Shown here: in pieces, positions 16,615-25,516 of the stretch
Position numbering within the stretch: position 1 is the stretch's first letter
How the letters are laid out: every line of letters begins with the position of its first letter
DNA from: Flavobacterium orientale
GTDB lineage: Bacteria > Bacteroidota > Bacteroidia > Flavobacteriales > Flavobacteriaceae
DNA: 64,000 nt
Direction: 5' to 3'
Assembly: GCF_014638005.1 (NCBI RefSeq)
Contig: NZ_BMFG01000001.1
Location: 62,001 to 126,000 of the forward strand
Notes under the pieces: model-generated
The model's database searches: none
Told to the model about the DNA's origin: nothing
What the model saw: the letters and a program-made list of their open reading frames with translations, nothing else
Translations under genes and position numbers: made by a program

Positions 16615-17395
16615 AACATTACTTTTTTTTATTTTACTTTTTGTTTCTAATTCTTTTGGACAAATTGTTCCTCGAGAAATTTTGCGTGGTCAAGTGGTTT
16701 CTGATTCCATAGAGATTGAACGAGTAACCATTTTTAATATCTCATCTAACAAAGGAGCTGTTTCAGATGATTTGGGTTATTTTACACTTTATGCAAGACC
16801 AACAGATACTTTAGTTTTTTCGAGTGTAGTAATAAAGCCAACAAAATTGGTTTTGACTGAGTTAGATTTTACTATCAAAATAATGAAAGTGAAATTAAAT
16901 GTTAGAGTTAATGAATTGGACGAAGTAATTGTTTCACCTTTTTCATTGTCCGGAGATTTAGTCAAGGATAATAAAAATTTAAAAGTAACCATGATCAATC
17001 CTGAAATCAATAAATTGGAAGCAAAGGATTTAATGATTGAAGGCGATGAATATTCTTCTCCTAAAAACAGAGCGATGCTTCCCGATGGTAGCATGGAATA
17101 TGCTATGGATTTGAAACGAATTGGAAAATCAATTTATAATTTCTTTGCAAAAGATAAACCAAAAGAATCCAATTATACTAATGATAAATATTTTCAAGAT
17201 GTGGTTAAAGAAAAATTCACATATCACTTTTTTACTGAAACACTCGGTTTGAAACATGATGAGATTGGACTCTTTTTAAGTTATTGTGAGAATGATTCTT
17301 CTGTAAAAAAGTTATTAGCACCAAATAAAGAAATTGAACTTATTGACTATTTGATTTCTAAAAGTGAGATATATAAAAAAATACCTAAAAATTAA
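16604..17395 (+). CDS. Carboxypeptidase-like regulatory-domain protein (second of pair)
   Basis: Exported protein of 263 residues with signal peptide MKTKTLLFFILLFVSNSFGQ and the same beta-sandwich as its neighbour (VPREILRGQVVSDSIEIERVT, then NKGAVSDDLGYFTLYARPTDTLVFS). The C-terminal half again lacks a known domain, though both proteins end in a helical, charged region of similar length, so they are probably an old tandem duplication. It starts inside the end of the upstream gene (11-base overlap) and ends one base before the DUF6702 gene, so the three are probably translated together. Function is unknown. Confidence 0.75.
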   Translation: MKTKTLLFFILLFVSNSFGQIVPREILRGQVVSDSIEIERVTIFNISSNKGAVSDDLGYFTLYARPTDTLVFSSVVIKPTKLVLTELDFTIKIMKVKLNVRVNELDEVIVSPFSLSGDLVKDNKNLKVTMINPEINKLEAKDLMIEGDEYSSPKNRAMLPDGSMEYAMDLKRIGKSIYNFFAKDKPKESNYTNDKYFQDVVKEKFTYHFFTETLGLKHDEIGLFLSYCENDSSVKKLLAPNKEIELIDYLISKSEIYKKIPKN

Positions 17396-17396
17396 A

Positions 17397-17903
17397 ATGC
17401 TAAAAAAAATAAGCTTTTTTTCTCTTGTAGTGCTAATATGTTTAAGCTTAACGGCTGTTTCGGTTCACAAATTTTATGTTTCCATTAATCAAATAAATTA
17501 TTCACAAGAGAAGAAAGAACTTCAAATTACTTCGCGATTTTTTATTGATGATGTTAATAATGCGTTACAAAAGAGGCATAAATCACAATTCTATTTAGGT
17601 TCAGATAGAGAAACATCCGAAATGGATAAACACCTTGAAAATTATTTCCTTGAAAATTTCTCTATAAAAGTTAATGGAAAACCTTCTGTTGTTCAGATTG
17701 TTAATCGCGAAATTGAAGACGATGTGATTATAATTTATGCAGTTTCCAAAAGCAAATCAAAAATTTCTTCTATCGAAGTCAAAAACACGATGCTTTTTGA
17801 TTTTATCTCTGAACAACAAAATATTATCCATAGTTCAATTCTAGGAAAAAAGAAAAGTGCTTTGTTAACTGTGAGTAAATCAGTTGATGTGTTAAAATAT
17901 TAA
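17397..17903 (+). CDS. DUF6702 family protein
   Basis: Small exported protein of 168 residues. The open frame extends back to a GTG at 17364, but that lies inside the previous gene. The ATG at 17397 gives a normal signal peptide (MLKKISFFSLVVLICLSLTAVS) and a 1-base gap. The mature part starts with HKFYVSINQINYSQEKKELQIT, the conserved opening of DUF6702, followed by a cytochrome-c-free beta-rich domain with the FIDDVNNAL motif. In this group the gene is found beside M1-family peptidase genes; the molecular role is not known. Confidence 0.75.
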   Translation: MLKKISFFSLVVLICLSLTAVSVHKFYVSINQINYSQEKKELQITSRFFIDDVNNALQKRHKSQFYLGSDRETSEMDKHLENYFLENFSIKVNGKPSVVQIVNREIEDDVIIIYAVSKSKSKISSIEVKNTMLFDFISEQQNIIHSSILGKKKSALLTVSKSVDVLKY

Positions 17904-17959
17904 AAAAACACGCAGTTCCTTTTTTAAAATTCTTATTTTCGAAGCTTAAATCAATTAAA

Positions 17960-20212
17960 ATGAAGAATAGTTTACTTCTATTGCTTATTCCGGCTATTTT
18001 GTTTTCTCAAGAAAAGGCAGAAACCAAAAAAGAGCAAGGTCATTACGACAACAATAAATTCAGTCAAAATTATGATCTTTATGCCACGCCAAACATGTTC
18101 AGAACGGCTTCCGGAGCACCCGGTCCGGCTTATTATCAGCAACAAGCAGATTATAAAATGAACATCATTTTAGATGATAAAAACAAAAAATTATATGGTG
18201 AACAAACTGTCACTTATTTTAATAATTCACCCGATGTTTTAGAATATCTGTGGGTACAATTAGATCAAAATCAAAAAGCCAGAGATTCGAAAACACCATT
18301 GGTAGAAAATCAATCGGTGAATAGTGTTTTGCCTGTTGATGGATTTTCTAAAACCTATCTAGAGGAAAAATTTGATGGTGGCTTCAAAATTGAGTATGTT
18401 CATGATGCCAAAGGAAATCCGCTTTCCTACACAGTAAATAATACTATGATGCGTATTAATTTAACAACTCCTTTAAAATCAAAGGAAAGTGCGTCATTTT
18501 CTATCAAATGGTGGTATAATGTTAACAATTATAGAATTAATCGGGATAGATCAGGTTATGAAGAATTTGAAAAAGATGGGAACCGATTATATGTTATTGC
18601 TCAGTTTTTTCCAAGAATGGCAGTATACAATGATGTTGAAGGCTGGCAAAACATGCAGTTTTGGGGAACAGGTGAGTTTGCACTTACATTTGGAAATTAT
18701 GATGTTAATATTACCGTTCCAGCTGATCATGTTTTGGAAGCTACCGGAGTTTTGTTAAATCGAAAAGAAGTGTTTACGCCTGAACAAATAAAAAGATATG
18801 AATTGGCCGAAAAAACATTTGACAAACCGGTTTTAGTTATTACTCCTGAAGAAGCAAAAGCTAATGAAAAAGGATTTTCAGATAAAACAAAAACATGGAA
18901 ATTCAGAGCAGAGAATGTGAGAGATTTTGCTTTTTCATCTTCCAGAAAGTTTATATATGATGCGATGGCAGTTAAGTTAGATACCAAAAATGTTATGGCA
19001 ATTTCGTTATATCCAAATGAAAGTAATCCACTTTGGGAAGAATATTCAACCCGTGCTGTTGCTCAAACTTTGAAAACGTATTCCAGACATACCTTTGACT
19101 ATCCTTATCATAAAGCTATTTCAATTTCCGCTGAAGATCAAGGAATGGAATATCCAATGATTTGTTGGAATTATGGGAGACCAAATCAAGATGGTTATGT
19201 TTCGGATAGAATCAAATACGGAATGATAAGCGTGATTATTCATGAAATTGGACACAATTATTTCCCTATGATTGTTAATTCAGACGAACGTCAATGGAGT
19301 TGGATGGACGAGGGTTTAGATACTTTTTTACAATATTTAGCCGAACAAGATTTTATGGAAAATTATCCGTCAAGTAGAGGTCCGGCTCATAAAATTGTGC
19401 CTTATATGAGTGGTAGTCAACAGTTCTTAGAGCCCATTATGTCGAACTCAGAAGTTATTCATCAGTTTGGTGCTAATGCTTATGGAAAGCCGGCAACAGC
19501 TTTAAATATTTTGAGAGAAACAATTATGGGTCGCGAATTGTTTGACCATGCATTTAAAACTTACGCTAACAGATGGAAATTCAAACATCCAACTCCTGAA
19601 GATTTTTTCAGAACAATGGAAGATGCTTCTGCTGTTGATTTGGACTGGTTTTGGAGAGGATGGTTTTATTCTACCGATTATGTAGATATTGAAATTACTG
19701 ATGTAAAACAATATTATGTAACCGAAACTCCAACCGAAGAACTAAAAAATGCGACCGTTAGAAGAGGTCGTTTTGGTAATGCAAGCGGACCATTTGTTTA
19801 TCTTGTTGAAAGCAATCATAAAGAATTGAAAAACGATAAGAAAAAAGCTTTAGCAATTGAAGAATTTAAAGATTTGGAGGCTTTTTTAAATACGAAATTT
19901 ACACCTCAGGAAAAAGCAGCTTTAAAATCTCCAAAGTTCTTTTATGAAGTTAATTTTGGAAAACCCGGAGGTTTAATTATGCCAATAATTGTTGAGTTAA
20001 CTTTTGAAGATGGTACTACTGAATTACACAAATTCCCGGAACAAATTTGGAGAAAAAACAATCAAACTGCCAAACGCGTTTTTGCAACGGATAAGAAAGT
20101 TACAAAATTTCAAGTGGATCCAAAATTAGAAACAGCTGATATTGATGTTGACAATAACGTTTGGCCTAGAGAAAAATCAGAATCTAAATTTGAATCGTCT
20201 CAAAAGAAATAA
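17960..20212 (+). CDS. M1-family zinc metallopeptidase
   Basis: Exported aminopeptidase-like protein of 750 residues with a short signal peptide (MKNSLLLLLIPAILFSQ). The zinc site is intact: H428-E429-I-G-H432 and E451 in WMDEGLDTF, the HExxH-x18-E pattern. The substrate-recognition GxMEN block reads DQGMEYPM (about 393-400), a variant with Tyr for Asn. The N-terminal half (about 60-260) is the beta-rich M1 domain. It follows the DUF6702 gene by 56 bases and likely belongs to the same run. It may act on secreted or surface peptides; the true substrate is unknown. Confidence 0.88.
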   Translation: MKNSLLLLLIPAILFSQEKAETKKEQGHYDNNKFSQNYDLYATPNMFRTASGAPGPAYYQQQADYKMNIILDDKNKKLYGEQTVTYFNNSPDVLEYLWVQLDQNQKARDSKTPLVENQSVNSVLPVDGFSKTYLEEKFDGGFKIEYVHDAKGNPLSYTVNNTMMRINLTTPLKSKESASFSIKWWYNVNNYRINRDRSGYEEFEKDGNRLYVIAQFFPRMAVYNDVEGWQNMQFWGTGEFALTFGNYDVNITVPADHVLEATGVLLNRKEVFTPEQIKRYELAEKTFDKPVLVITPEEAKANEKGFSDKTKTWKFRAENVRDFAFSSSRKFIYDAMAVKLDTKNVMAISLYPNESNPLWEEYSTRAVAQTLKTYSRHTFDYPYHKAISISAEDQGMEYPMICWNYGRPNQDGYVSDRIKYGMISVIIHEIGHNYFPMIVNSDERQWSWMDEGLDTFLQYLAEQDFMENYPSSRGPAHKIVPYMSGSQQFLEPIMSNSEVIHQFGANAYGKPATALNILRETIMGRELFDHAFKTYANRWKFKHPTPEDFFRTMEDASAVDLDWFWRGWFYSTDYVDIEITDVKQYYVTETPTEELKNATVRRGRFGNASGPFVYLVESNHKELKNDKKKALAIEEFKDLEAFLNTKFTPQEKAALKSPKFFYEVNFGKPGGLIMPIIVELTFEDGTTELHKFPEQIWRKNNQTAKRVFATDKKVTKFQVDPKLETADIDVDNNVWPREKSESKFESSQKK

Positions 20213-20218
20213 ACTTTG

Positions 20219-20226
20219 TACTTTTG
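20219..20226 (+). promoter_or_regulatory. Possible tatA promoter, -7 element
   Basis: TACTTTTG matches TAnnTTTG, 18 bases before the TatA-like start codon. The nearest upstream TTG is 26 bases away, outside the usual spacing. Confidence 0.4.
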
Positions 20227-20244
20227 CTGTAAAGAAATTGGATT

Positions 20245-20592
20245 ATGTTTGGAATTGGTGGTAGCGAATTATTGTTTATTATTTTTATAGTACTGATGCT
20301 TTTTGGATCGGATAAGATACCTGAAATTGCAAGATCAGCAGGTAAATTTATGAAACATCTCAAGCATGCTACAAATGACATAAAAAGCGAGATTCAAAAA
20401 AGTGCAGAAGCCAACGGGATTGATACCAACAATATTACAGGAGGAATTTCAGAAGAAATTGACAAAGTAAAACAAAGTTTTAGTGATACGGTGGATTCTA
20501 CGGCATCTATTGATACTAATTTTACAACCGAAATAGAAAAGGTAAAAGAAGACATAGAACAAATCACAGGACCCATCAAAAGACAGTTTTAA
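20245..20592 (+). CDS. Sec-independent protein translocase TatA/TatB-family protein
   Basis: Twin-arginine translocation component of 115 residues. One N-terminal membrane helix (about 8-22, GGSELLFIIFIVLMLFG) is followed by the conserved FGSDKIPEIARSAGKFMKHLK amphipathic helix and a charged tail. The tail is longer than in most TatA proteins, so a TatB-like role is possible; in this phylum TatA and TatB are hard to separate by sequence. It ends two bases before the PAP2 gene. tatC is not in the window. Confidence 0.82.
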   Translation: MFGIGGSELLFIIFIVLMLFGSDKIPEIARSAGKFMKHLKHATNDIKSEIQKSAEANGIDTNNITGGISEEIDKVKQSFSDTVDSTASIDTNFTTEIEKVKEDIEQITGPIKRQF

Positions 20593-20594
20593 CC

Positions 20595-21158
20595 TTGGAA
20601 GAACTAATTCAACTCGATAAAAATTTATTTCTTTTTCTCAACAACCTTGGATCAGAACAATGGGATGGTTTTTGGTTATTTATCACCAAACAATTGCATT
20701 GGTCACCGTTATTTGTTTTTGTTTTCTACTTCATCATCAAAAAAATCGGTTGGAAACAATTTGGAATTTTAGTACTTTTTCTAGCGGCTTTAATTCTCGT
20801 CACTGACCAATTAACCAATCTTAGCAAGTACATGTTCGAACGTCTTCGACCTTGTAGTGACCCAACTTTAGAAGGTCAAGTTCGAGAAGTGTTAGAACGA
20901 AGTTCGTATGGTTATTTTTCGGGTCACGCTTCTAGTTCTATGGCAACCACGACTTTTATTTTTTTTCTATTTAGAAATCATTTTAAGTATTTATTTTTGT
21001 TATTCCTTTTTCCATTGATTTTTGCTTACAGTCGCATTTATCTCGGATTGCATTTTCCTGCAGATATTATTTCAGGCTATATTTTCGGAATTTTTACCGG
21101 AACTTTATTTTATCGTATTTATAAAATAATGCAGCCTAAGTATTTCCCGACCAATTAA
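20595..21158 (+). CDS. PAP2-family membrane phosphatase
   Basis: Integral membrane phosphatase of 187 residues with about five membrane helices. The three catalytic signatures are present: K78-x6-R85-P86, F108-S109-G110-H111 and S146-R147-x5-H153-x3-D157. These suit hydrolysis of a lipid phosphate such as undecaprenyl diphosphate or phosphatidic acid; which one is not clear. The start is a TTG at 20595, two bases after the TatA stop. No ATG or GTG is available, and the family N-terminus (EELIQLDKNLFLFLNNLG) begins right there. The end overlaps the convergent O-methyltransferase gene by four bases. Confidence 0.87.
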   Translation: MEELIQLDKNLFLFLNNLGSEQWDGFWLFITKQLHWSPLFVFVFYFIIKKIGWKQFGILVLFLAALILVTDQLTNLSKYMFERLRPCSDPTLEGQVREVLERSSYGYFSGHASSSMATTTFIFFLFRNHFKYLFLLFLFPLIFAYSRIYLGLHFPADIISGYIFGIFTGTLFYRIYKIMQPKYFPTN

Positions 21159-21796
21159 AGCACCCGACTCACCGTTAATCCATCTCGAATAGGCAACAAC
21201 ACCGTTTCTACTCTCGGGTCATTCTTTAAACGTTGATTGTATTCCAATAAAATTTTCGTACTCAAATCGCCTTCTTTCAAAGGTTCAACTACTTTTCCTG
21301 ACCATAACACATTATCTGATAAAATAATTCCGCCTTTGTTCATTTTTGGAACTATCAATTCATAGTAGTTTAGGTAGTTCTCTTTATCCGCATCAATAAA
21401 AACCAAATCAAATTTTGTTTCTAAGGTTGGAATAATAGCTACAGCTTCACCCAAGTGTTGCATAATCTGACTTCCCCAAGGCGATTTATCAAAATATTTC
21501 CGTTGAAAATCAACCAATTCTTCTTTGATGTCAATGGTATGAACAATTCCGTTTTCTTGCATGCCTTCACACAAACATAAGGTAGCATAACCCGTATAAG
21601 TCCCAATTTCTAAAATAGAAGTTGGTCGAATTAATTTCGATAACATACTCAAAACCCGTCCCTGAAAATGTCCACTCAACATTCGAGGCAACAATATTTT
21701 TTGGTAGGTTTCTTTGTTTAATAGGGCTAATAATTCCGGTTCATCTTGCGAATGAGCCGTCACGTAATCTTCTAAATCTTCGGAAAGGAAATGCAT
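21155..21796 (-). CDS. SAM-dependent O-methyltransferase (catechol/caffeoyl-CoA OMT-like)
   Basis: Cytoplasmic class I methyltransferase of 213 residues. Motif I is ILEIGTYTGYATLCLCEGM (about 55-73), followed by VHTIDIKEE (acidic ribose-binding end of strand 2) and FDLVFIDADKENYLNYYE (about 129-146), the metal-binding block of class I O-methyltransferases. The substrate is unknown. The ATG at 21796 lies divergent to rlmN across a 71-base gap. Confidence 0.88.
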   Translation of the reverse strand: MHFLSEDLEDYVTAHSQDEPELLALLNKETYQKILLPRMLSGHFQGRVLSMLSKLIRPTSILEIGTYTGYATLCLCEGMQENGIVHTIDIKEELVDFQRKYFDKSPWGSQIMQHLGEAVAIIPTLETKFDLVFIDADKENYLNYYELIVPKMNKGGIILSDNVLWSGKVVEPLKEGDLSTKILLEYNQRLKNDPRVETVLLPIRDGLTVSRVL

Positions 21797-21855
21797 GTAA
21801 AATGATTTTCGACAAAATTACAAATTACAAATCAATCAATTCCGTAAATAGTTCC

Positions 21856-21863
21856 TATTTTTG
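21856..21863 (+). promoter_or_regulatory. rlmN promoter, -7 element
   Basis: TATTTTTG matches TAnnTTTG and ends only four bases before the rlmN ATG at 21868, so the transcript may have almost no leader. A -33 TTG is not present. Confidence 0.5.
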
Positions 21864-21867
21864 CACC

Positions 21868-22920
21868 ATGAATACCACCAAAAAAGACATTCGGGCATTA
21901 ACCAAAACACAACTACGGGATTTTTTTGTGGCCAATGGCGACAAAGCTTTCCGTGGCAATCAAGTGTATGAATGGTTGTGGAGCAAAAAAGTGTATTCTT
22001 TTGAAGACATGACCAATGTTTCCAAAGAAACTCGTCAAATGTTGGAAGATAATTTTGTTATTAACCACATCAAAGTAGATCAAATGCAACGGAGCGAAGA
22101 CGGAACTGTGAAAAACGCAGTTCGTTTGTATGATGGCTTGGTGGTTGAAAGCGTTTTAATTCCCACCGCAACTCGAACCACCGCTTGCGTTTCCAGTCAA
22201 GTAGGTTGTAGTTTAGATTGTAATTTTTGTGCAACGGCTCGTTTAAAGCGAATGCGAAACTTAAACCCTGACGAAATTTACGATCAAGTGGTTGCCATCG
22301 ATAACGAAAGCCGTTTGTATTTTGATCGACCGCTTTCTAACATCGTTTTTATGGGAATGGGCGAACCATTGATGAATTATAACAACGTCATCAAAGCCAT
22401 CGAAATGATTACTTCGCCGGAAGGATTAGGAATGTCGCCCAAACGAATCACACTTTCGACTTCGGGAATTCCTAAAATGATTAAAAAAATGGCCGATGAA
22501 GAAGTGAAATTCAAATTAGCCGTTTCGCTACATTCAGCAATCGATGAGATTCGTGCTGAAATCATGCCTTTTTCCAAAAGTTTTCCGCTGAAAGAATTGC
22601 GTGAAAGTTTAGAATATTGGTACCAAAAAACCAAAAGCAAGATTACCTATGAATATGTAGTTTGGAAAGGAATCAACGACGATAAAAAATCAATTGATGC
22701 CTTGGTGAAATTCTGCAAGTATGTGCCTTGCAAAGTCAATTTAATTGAATATAACCCCATTGATGATGGAATGTTTCAACAGGCTTCGGATGCTGCTTTA
22801 GAAGAATATGTGAAAGCGTTAGACAAAATCGGCGTGATCGCCAAAGTGCGAAGAAGCCGTGGAAAAGATATTGATGCCGCTTGTGGTCAATTGGCCAATA
22901 AAAACGAAGCAGTTTCCTAA
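21868..22920 (+). CDS. rlmN: Dual-specificity 23S rRNA/tRNA adenine C2-methyltransferase
   Basis: Radical SAM enzyme of 350 residues that methylates C2 of A2503 in 23S rRNA and A37 of some tRNAs. The [4Fe-4S] ligands are C114, C118 and C121 (CSLDCNFCATA). C339 near the C-terminus (AACGQLAN) matches the second catalytic Cys. GMGEPLMNYNNV and LSTSGIPKMIKKM are further RlmN blocks. The open frame extends 82 codons upstream, but that part is antisense to the methyltransferase gene, and the ATG at 21868 sits just after a promoter element. The next gene follows after 47 bases with its own promoter. Confidence 0.96.
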   Translation: MNTTKKDIRALTKTQLRDFFVANGDKAFRGNQVYEWLWSKKVYSFEDMTNVSKETRQMLEDNFVINHIKVDQMQRSEDGTVKNAVRLYDGLVVESVLIPTATRTTACVSSQVGCSLDCNFCATARLKRMRNLNPDEIYDQVVAIDNESRLYFDRPLSNIVFMGMGEPLMNYNNVIKAIEMITSPEGLGMSPKRITLSTSGIPKMIKKMADEEVKFKLAVSLHSAIDEIRAEIMPFSKSFPLKELRESLEYWYQKTKSKITYEYVVWKGINDDKKSIDALVKFCKYVPCKVNLIEYNPIDDGMFQQASDAALEEYVKALDKIGVIAKVRRSRGKDIDAACGQLANKNEAVS

Positions 22921-22929
22921 TAATTCAAG

Positions 22930-22960
22930 TTGTGATTTTCTAACTTTCTAACTATCTTTG
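22930..22960 (+). promoter_or_regulatory. Promoter of the polyprenyl synthase gene
   Basis: TTG (22930-22932), a 20-base spacer and TATCTTTG (22953-22960) give a full consensus match ending 7 bases before the start codon, implying a very short leader. Confidence 0.7.
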
Positions 22961-22967
22961 AACTTTC

Positions 22968-23948
22968 ATGAAAATCACCGAACAAATCAAGCAACCCATC
23001 ATCAAAGAGATGGAACTTTTTGAAAAAAAGTTCTATGAATCGATGTCTTCCAAAGTGGCGTTGCTCAACAGAATCACCTATTATATCGTAAACCGAAAAG
23101 GAAAACAAATGCGTCCGATGTTTGTGTTCCTTACAGCCAAAATGGTGTCGGAAGGTTTTGTAAACGAACGAACCTATCGCGGTGCTTCGGTTATCGAATT
23201 GATTCACACGGCTACACTAGTACATGACGACGTTGTGGATGACAGTAATCGCCGTCGCGGATTTTTTTCCATTAATGCGTTGTGGAAAAACAAAATCGCC
23301 GTTTTAGTGGGTGATTTTTTATTATCCAAAGGATTACTGCTTTCTATTGATAACAATGATTTTGATTTATTGAAAATCATTTCTGTTGCCGTTCGTGAAA
23401 TGAGTGAAGGTGAATTACTTCAAATTGAAAAAGCCAGAAGATTAGATATTACAGAAGACATTTACTACGAAATCATCCGCCAAAAAACGGCTACGTTAAT
23501 TGCAGCTTGTTGTTCGCTTGGAGCTTGTTCGGTTTTACCCGAGAATCAAGAAGTGGTCGAAAAAATGAGGAAATTTGGCGAACTAATCGGAATGGCTTTT
23601 CAAATTAAAGATGATTTATTTGATTATACAGACGAAGCTATTGGCAAACCTACCGGAATTGATATCAAAGAGCAAAAAATGACGCTTCCTCTTATTTATG
23701 TCTTAAATAATTGTACTTCCAAGGAAAAAAGTTGGCTCATCAATTCTATCAAAAATCATAATAAAGACAAAAAAAGAGTCAAAGAGGTTATTGCTTTTGT
23801 GAAAAACAATAACGGATTAGACTATGCTGAACAGAAAATGATTCAATACCAACAGGAAGCTTTGCAACTTTTAAATAATTTTCCAACTTCAGCATACAAA
23901 GATGCTTTGATTTTGATGGTGAATTATGTGATTGAGAGAAAGAAATAA
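22968..23948 (+). CDS. Polyprenyl diphosphate synthase (trans-prenyltransferase)
   Basis: Cytoplasmic enzyme of 326 residues that lengthens prenyl chains, probably making the side chain of menaquinone. The first aspartate-rich motif is LVHDDVVDDSNRRRG (D87-D88-x-x-D91, about 83-97) and the second is FQIKDDLFDYTD (about 210-220). GKQMRP (45-50) binds the incoming isopentenyl diphosphate. No bulky residue pair just before the first motif limits the chain, which fits a long product. The exact chain length (hepta- or octaprenyl) cannot be read directly. Confidence 0.88.
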   Translation: MKITEQIKQPIIKEMELFEKKFYESMSSKVALLNRITYYIVNRKGKQMRPMFVFLTAKMVSEGFVNERTYRGASVIELIHTATLVHDDVVDDSNRRRGFFSINALWKNKIAVLVGDFLLSKGLLLSIDNNDFDLLKIISVAVREMSEGELLQIEKARRLDITEDIYYEIIRQKTATLIAACCSLGACSVLPENQEVVEKMRKFGELIGMAFQIKDDLFDYTDEAIGKPTGIDIKEQKMTLPLIYVLNNCTSKEKSWLINSIKNHNKDKKRVKEVIAFVKNNNGLDYAEQKMIQYQQEALQLLNNFPTSAYKDALILMVNYVIERKK

Positions 23949-24252
23949 TTTTGTAGGGAGTTGATAGTAGGGAGTTTTCAGTCTTAGTCTCGGTTTTGTC
24001 ATTTTGCAAGATGACGAAGTCGAAATAAAAATCTCCTGCGAAGCAGGCAAAACTGTTTTTACAATAAAAGTTTATCATACTTAATTATTTTTAATTAATT
24101 TTAAATTATTGAATTTTAATTAGTTACTATTTTTTTAAATTTTTTTTCAAACCCCATGCAACCAAATTCAAACTTCATTCGTCTATAACTATAGAATCTG
24201 ATTTTAAACAAATTGTTAAACGGAAGTGACCATTTATCAATTACAGCAAAAA
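23949..24252. other. Intergenic gap with a small hairpin and AT-rich leader
   Basis: About 300 bases without a gene. A short hairpin, CCTGC-GAA-GCAGG (24035-24047), lies in a block that also carries GTAGGGAGTTGATAGTAGGGAGTT, a small imperfect direct repeat at about 23952-23976. The remainder is AT-rich and leads into the sigma-factor gene. No exact TAnnTTTG promoter is seen before the sigma gene, which would fit control by its own sigma factor, but that is conjecture. Confidence 0.4.
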
Positions 24253-24813
24253 ATGAAAGTAATCAACTTACATCAAGACGAAAAAGACCTTATCTGCTTA
24301 GCTGTCGAAAATAATCGACATGCTCAACATCAGATATACACAAAATTTTCGCCAAAAATGTTGGGCGTTTGCAGACAATACATCAAAGATTTGCACCAAG
24401 CCGAAGATGTAATGATTACCGCTTTTATGAAAGTTTTTTCTAGTTTGAAAAATTTTGAACACAAAGGCAGTTTTGAAGGTTGGATTAGACGGATTATGAT
24501 AAATGAATGTATTTCGTTTATCAGAGTTCAAAAACAAGTAAAGTTTATTGAAGACGAAACTTTTTTTGAAGAACGGCATAACGATATCGAAAGTAAATTT
24601 TCAGTGGATGACATTCAGTTTCTTATCGATAGTTTGCCTGATGGTTACAAGATGGTTTTCAATCTTTATGCTATCGAGGGTTACAAACATCAGGAAATTG
24701 CCGTAATGCTGGGAATTAATGAAGGAACATCAAAATCGCAATTGTCACACGCCAGAAAGATGCTTCAAAATCTGATTAACAAGTTAAAAAATTATGAAAA
24801 TGGAACCGAATAA
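24253..24813 (+). CDS. ECF-type RNA polymerase sigma factor
   Basis: Alternative sigma factor of 186 residues. Region 2 (about 25-95) shows KDLHQAEDVMITAFMKVFSSLKNFEHKGSFEGWIRRIMINEC, with the GSFEGWI promoter-melting block. Region 4 (about 118-175) has SLPDGYKMVFNLYAIEGYKHQEIAVMLGINEGTSKSQLSHARKML, a standard helix-turn-helix. I start at the ATG at 24253; a GTG at 24226 would add nine residues not expected in the family. The next gene overlaps by 20 bases and encodes a single-span membrane protein, a typical sigma/anti-sigma pair. Confidence 0.88.
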   Translation: MKVINLHQDEKDLICLAVENNRHAQHQIYTKFSPKMLGVCRQYIKDLHQAEDVMITAFMKVFSSLKNFEHKGSFEGWIRRIMINECISFIRVQKQVKFIEDETFFEERHNDIESKFSVDDIQFLIDSLPDGYKMVFNLYAIEGYKHQEIAVMLGINEGTSKSQLSHARKMLQNLINKLKNYENGTE

Positions 24814-25480
24814 TATAGAAAAACAAATTAAAGAAAAGTTGAGTCAACGAGAGATTCAACCTTCTGCAAATGCATGGGATCGTTTGGATGCGATGCTTTC
24901 TGTTGAAGAGCAAAAGCCAAAAAGAAATTACAAATGGCTTTCTATTGCGGCAGTTTTTGTGGGATTTACGGTGATTGGAATTTTTATGATGAATAAAGAA
25001 AATTCAAATGAAAATGTAATTCCATCTAATCCTGTTGTTTTAGAAAATGAAATGGAAACAATTAAAAATGAAATTAGAATTGATTCTGAAAATGTTTTTT
25101 CAGAAGTAGAAAAAACAGCAGTTGTAAACAATCAAACAACAAAAAAAATTATAGAATCAAAAACCGAAATCAACCCTAAAAAAGACATTATTTTAGATGT
25201 TCAGCCTATCAAAGAAAATCCAATTGTTGAGAATAAAATTATTGAAAAATCAACAAACAGTTATATAAATCCTGAATCTCTTTTGGCTGAAATAACTTCC
25301 GGTGAAAAAGTAAAACTGAAAGAATTGCCATTAAAACCTCAAGTAAAGGTTGATGCAAATATGCTGCTGAATTCAGCAGAAAATGAAGTCAATGAAAGTT
25401 TCAGAAATAAAGTTATTCAAACCTTTAACGATAAATATAACGCAGCTAAATCATCATTAGCTAACAGAAATCACGAATAA
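24794..25480 (+). CDS. Putative anti-sigma factor, single-span membrane protein
   Basis: Protein of 228 residues with a cytoplasmic head (1-46) containing WDRLDAML, a membrane helix at about 47-67 (YKWLSIAAVFVGFTVIGIFMM), and a long polar periplasmic part rich in Asn, Glu and Lys. It overlaps the sigma-factor gene by 20 bases, so translation is coupled. Position and topology suggest it holds the sigma factor inactive and senses the envelope. No zinc-binding anti-sigma motif (HxxxCxxC) is present, so the role is inferred. An ATG two codons in is equally possible as the start. Confidence 0.65.
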   Translation: MKMEPNNIEKQIKEKLSQREIQPSANAWDRLDAMLSVEEQKPKRNYKWLSIAAVFVGFTVIGIFMMNKENSNENVIPSNPVVLENEMETIKNEIRIDSENVFSEVEKTAVVNNQTTKKIIESKTEINPKKDIILDVQPIKENPIVENKIIEKSTNSYINPESLLAEITSGEKVKLKELPLKPQVKVDANMLLNSAENEVNESFRNKVIQTFNDKYNAAKSSLANRNHE

Positions 25481-25516
25481 AAACAATCAAATCACGAACA
25501 GTTAAATTTTTAAATT

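Noticed and set aside
21622-21867. 82-codon N-terminal extension of the rlmN frame
   Set aside because: It is antisense to the O-methyltransferase gene and lies upstream of the rlmN promoter; the family N-terminus begins at the ATG at 21868.
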